A stretch of DNA of 25,567 nt from Guillardia theta CCMP2712 (lineage: Eukaryota; Cryptophyceae; Pyrenomonadales; Geminigeraceae), in contig NW_005434597.1 in NCBI RefSeq assembly GCF_000315625.1, forward strand, positions 337,441 through 363,007, written 5' to 3'. Of the stretch, positions 22,510 through 25,567 are shown piece after piece; position 1 is the stretch's first letter; the number at the start of each line of letters is the position of its first letter. Under the pieces are notes generated by a model that ran no database searches, was not told the DNA's origin, and was given only the letters and a program-made list of their open reading frames with translations. Both the position numbers and the translations under genes were made by a program.

Positions 22510-25135
22510 GATGGAGTCGGATCGTGAAGGTATGGGTGGGGTGTAATTGGGTAGGGTGGATGGGAAGAGGACAAAGAGGCTCTGTACGGAGGGGTGGGTG
22601 AGAAGGAAGGAGTATAAGGGGGTAGGGGTAGCGATGGAAGAAGGCGAATCGAAAGGGTGGTAAATTGGCCCACCTCCTTTGGTGTCTGCGAGTAGGGGTA
22701 GGGGACGAGGTACCTAGGTAGGGGTGGGTGGAATAGAGGTGGTGGGTGGGTGATGAGATATTTCAGTTGTTGATCATAAATGATTGAGTTGGTGGGGTAG
22801 GGGTGGTACAATCTCTAAGGGAGTACGGGGTACTTGTTCGTTTTGGTTGTAGCTGGCTAGAACTCTAGCGGGCTAGACCGTGGGGATGGTGGGGTAGTCG
22901 TGGAAACTGTGGGGTGGTCAATGGTTCAATCGAACCCGGAGAGTAGGTGGGGAGGGAGGGTGGGTATGCTCACTGTGTGATGGTGGGGTGGGGAACAATT
23001 GAAGAGGATGATGATCATGTGTCACGGGGGAAGGGCTGAGGGACGGGTGGTTCCCTTCGACTCTGAGATTACTTGCTAAAAGTACCCCGTACTTCGTAGA
23101 TATCTTGGGGGTATGAATGGCCAACTATCGAAGTACTCACAAATGAGGTAGGGTGGGTATTTATCAGTCGCGCACCGACGGGTTTTACTAAAACCCTCTG
23201 TCAAAAGGGGGGTAGGGGTACATGACCCTAATGAGGGTCATGTCGAGTCATGGGCCTCGTGGCTCAGTCAGATCCGGGTAGACATCCCATGAAAACAATG
23301 GGAAATGGAGGGGTACAAATGATTGACGTGCGATGAAAGATAGGGCATACCACCGGTGGTTTTGGGAGAATTGAAAATCACCGGGTCATTAAAAATCGGG
23401 GTGGTCCCGAGGTGCTAGTCGATAGCAGGTCACGGGGATCTGTAAGGTAAAGTAGGAGTCGAAGTGGTGCTGTCCATTGTGGGGGTGGGTCAACAGGTAC
23501 GTTTTGAAAGGGTGAAGGCCAGAGCAGTAACGCTCATGCTTTGTGGAAATGAATTAATGCATTACATATCAAAACTAAAGGGTTGGAAAAACATAAACCC
23601 TGATATCAGGAACAACACAACATTTGGGGTATTGTATGCAGGGGGTACCCTACGGATGTTTGCACAAAGTGCAGCACGGATGCAATTGAAAGGCACGCAA
23701 GTCTCTTTTTCCAAAACGAGTGTCTTCGATTTTCTTTGAGGGGATCTGGTTTTTAAAAACAAGTATGAGACTTAAATTGTTTTTAGATTTTTTTTCTTGC
23801 AGAGTCGACCACCCCAAACAAGTTTTTTGAAGTAGAGTTGAGGGTTGTCGACAGATATTTACTGCACGGAACCTCGGGGCCTCGCTTTATATTTTACTAA
23901 AGCCTGACGTGACCCACTTTACCTTAAAAACCTTTGCATCCTGCTACAAGTATTTTAAGTACTCATGACTGTATCTGTCTCGAAGGTTCGGTGTGGCAGA
24001 TAAATACACCCTCTTCCTTCGACAGAACTGTACCGGTAGAAAACAATGAGAAAAAGAGGGGTCTTCAGAAAAGGGGTGCGCTGATCCAACAGGTTATGAA
24101 CCCTCAAAGACTCTCCGGCCCTCCGGCCCTCCGAAGCTGTGGTCACGGCAAATGCGAAAACCTCTGTTTTCATGAAATAAAAAAGAATGTACGTTTTGAA
24201 GATAAGATCAGTCTGTGTATCACTCAGAACCTTCTTCGCCATGTCTGACTGTTCCGAGCAAGTTACCACTTTCCTTCTAGGTTACACCCTCAACTTCAAC
24301 TCCGAGCCGGTGGATATACCGGAGCCTCCGGAGCTCCCCTACAGTACCAAAACTTATTACTCATCTTTTGACTAAATTATAAGCTAGAGCCTTTTTTCGA
24401 GTGACGAGTCGGGGGGCGCTGGCCGGGTTAAGTTATTATTACCGGTGACTTTACTCAACACGGCCCGGCGGCCCGACCGCCCGCCGTCACGGTCGGCGGA
24501 CAGCGGGCCGCAGAGCGGGCCGGGCCACTGGGGCCGGGCACACGGGCGGGACCGGCGGGGGGATGAGGCCCTGGTTACCACCGTCGGCGGCCGTCCGACT
24601 CTGAGTCCGAGGCCCTCCCCGGCGACTCAGTCCGTCCGTCACTTATCCGATAGTATAGTATGGTTCTGATTTTTAGCCGTCTCAACCTTTGTAGATTCGG
24701 ATCATGGCAAGTTGAGTACATCATTGTAACGGCGGTACTACGGTACTAGCCAGCCTCCGGGCCGACTCTCAGTTACTCCTGGCAGCGGACACTGGCAGTG
24801 CGCCTAAGTTCCATTGGCCCGGCACCGATGCCCCGCCGGGCCCGCCGCGGCAGATCGGAGTCATGACGTCGGCTCGGCGGAAAGTTCCAATTCAAGATCA
24901 GAACGACCGATGCTAATCGAGTCACCAACCTTGACGTTGCGGCAGTGCCGTTCAAGTTTCAAGGCATGCACTCAGGTGATTGTCAATACTAAGTTTACTC
25001 ATAACAAGCTCCGACTACCGACTGAGAGCGACTCACGACTCACTGATCGGACTCTCATCAGGAGCTGCGCTCAGACTCCAGCTAGCAGGACCCGGTCTCA
25101 CTCCTCAGCAGATAATGATGTACGGGCCCGGTAGG
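22510..25135. other. Gene-poor region: G-rich GGGTAGGGGT sequence, then a CCGG-rich island
   Basis: About 2.6 kb without a supportable gene. From 22420 to about 23500 the plus strand is strongly G-rich with words such as GGGGTAGGGGT and GGGGTAC. From about 23540 to 24380 the sequence is AT-richer and holds two open frames of about 90-100 codons without family resemblance (23464-23739 and 23934-24248). From about 24400 to 25130 it is CpG- and CCGG-rich with GACTCAG and GTCACGGTC words. The order of the two sequence types is the mirror of the 15.98-17.7 kb region. Confidence 0.5.
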
Positions 25136-25377
25136 TCAGAGCTCGTTGAGGGTACGGCGGTGAGTGACGATCCTGACCCGAGCAGTCGCCGCCTGGGAGG
25201 AAGAAGACGATGAGGGTCAAGACGGTAGAATGGGAGACTAGGAGGGAGGGAGGGATGGCAGACATCGAGTCACCTTAGAGAGGTCAGCACGGTAGAGCTC
25301 AGCTTTGAGGAAGGAGGAAGGGTCCCTGTGGGTCAGGCCTGACAGGGTCCCTCGGAAGAGGCATTGCGATGGAGCTG
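25136..25377 (-). CDS. 3'-terminal exons of an unrecognised gene entering from the right edge
   Basis: Two exons on the minus strand join in phase. The upstream one (about 25377-25274) encodes CLFRGTLSGLTHRDPSSFLK, then AELYRADLSK, before a GTGACT donor. The last exon (25192-25136), after the pyrimidine-rich acceptor TCTTCCTCCCAG, encodes AATARVRIVTHRRTLNEL and a TGA. Beyond 25377 the strand becomes CCACCA/TCCTCC repeat, probably intron, and the rest of the gene lies outside the window. I do not recognise the family. The start of the upstream exon is uncertain by a few codons because two acceptors (CTGACGAG and GACGTCAG) are possible. Confidence 0.5.
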
Positions 25378-25434
25378 ACGTCCTCGTCAGAGGCGAGACG
25401 TGGACGATGTGGGTGGAGAAGAGTGAGCTTTGAG

Positions 25435-25567
25435 GGTGGTGGTGGTGGTGGTGGTGGAAGAGGAAGAGGAGGAGGAGGAGAAGGAGGAGGAGGAGGAGGT
25501 GGTGGTGGTGGAGGAAGAGGACGAGTAGGAGGAGGAGTTGGTGGTGGTGGTGATGTGGTGGAAGATG
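25435..25567. repeat. GGT / GGA trinucleotide repeats at the right edge
   Basis: Alternating blocks of GGT and GGA repeats run to the window edge. They probably lie in an intron of the minus-strand gene that ends at 25136. Confidence 0.8.

Noticed and set aside
22293-22811. A 172-codon Pro/Tyr/Leu-rich minus-strand open frame
   Set aside because: It is the translation of dispersed TACCCC/CCACCC words and has no domain.
23255-23330. tRNA-like start GGCCTCGTGGCTCAGTCAGA
   Set aside because: It resembles an A-box, but there is no matching anticodon arm, T-arm or acceptor stem.

Overview
The window is eukaryotic nuclear DNA. The genes are split by GT-AG introns, many only 42-60 nt long, and the sequence is full of simple repeats, chiefly a CTCCTG/CAGGAG hexamer. 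The protein set (VPS13, TRAPPC1, a ribosomal protein of eukaryotic type, a sugar porter, a RING-H2 protein) is that of a protist or alga. The compact introns, the repeat load and a ribosomal protein with a secretory-type leader make me think of a cryptophyte alga such as Guillardia theta. That is a resemblance, not a proof.

Layout. From the left edge to 10789, on the minus strand, lies a giant VPS13-type lipid transfer protein gene in about 17 exons; its 3' end is cut by the window. Divergent from it, 11501-12827 (+) encodes a uL29/eL35 ribosomal protein with a signal-peptide-like leader and an unexplained C-terminal extension. Converging on that, 14256-13208 (-) encodes a coiled-coil protein with a Glu-Gln repeat. 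Divergent again, 14684-15845 (+) is a complete 145-residue TRAPPC1 (Bet5) gene in nine exons, one of which appears to be only 5 nt long. A gene-poor 2-kb stretch follows. A major facilitator sugar porter lies at 18668-21099 (+), and its N-terminus may extend further upstream. Converging on it is a single-exon RING-H2 gene (22218-21331, -). A second gene-poor stretch of about 3 kb precedes the last exons of an unrecognised minus-strand gene entering from the right edge (25377-25136).

Exon models were built by hand from reading-frame continuity, splice dinucleotides and similarity to remembered family sequences. For TRAPPC1, uL29 and the sugar porter the phases close exactly and the conserved cores align almost without gaps. 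Several introns seem to use GC rather than GT donors. Nearly all introns longer than about 100 nt contain a simple repeat.

There is no operon-like logic. VPS13 (lipid transfer at contact sites) and TRAPPC1 (vesicle tethering) both serve membrane traffic, but their proximity is probably chance. The two gene-poor stretches share G-rich GGGGTAGGGGT-type sequence next to CCGG-rich islands and may be related dispersed elements.
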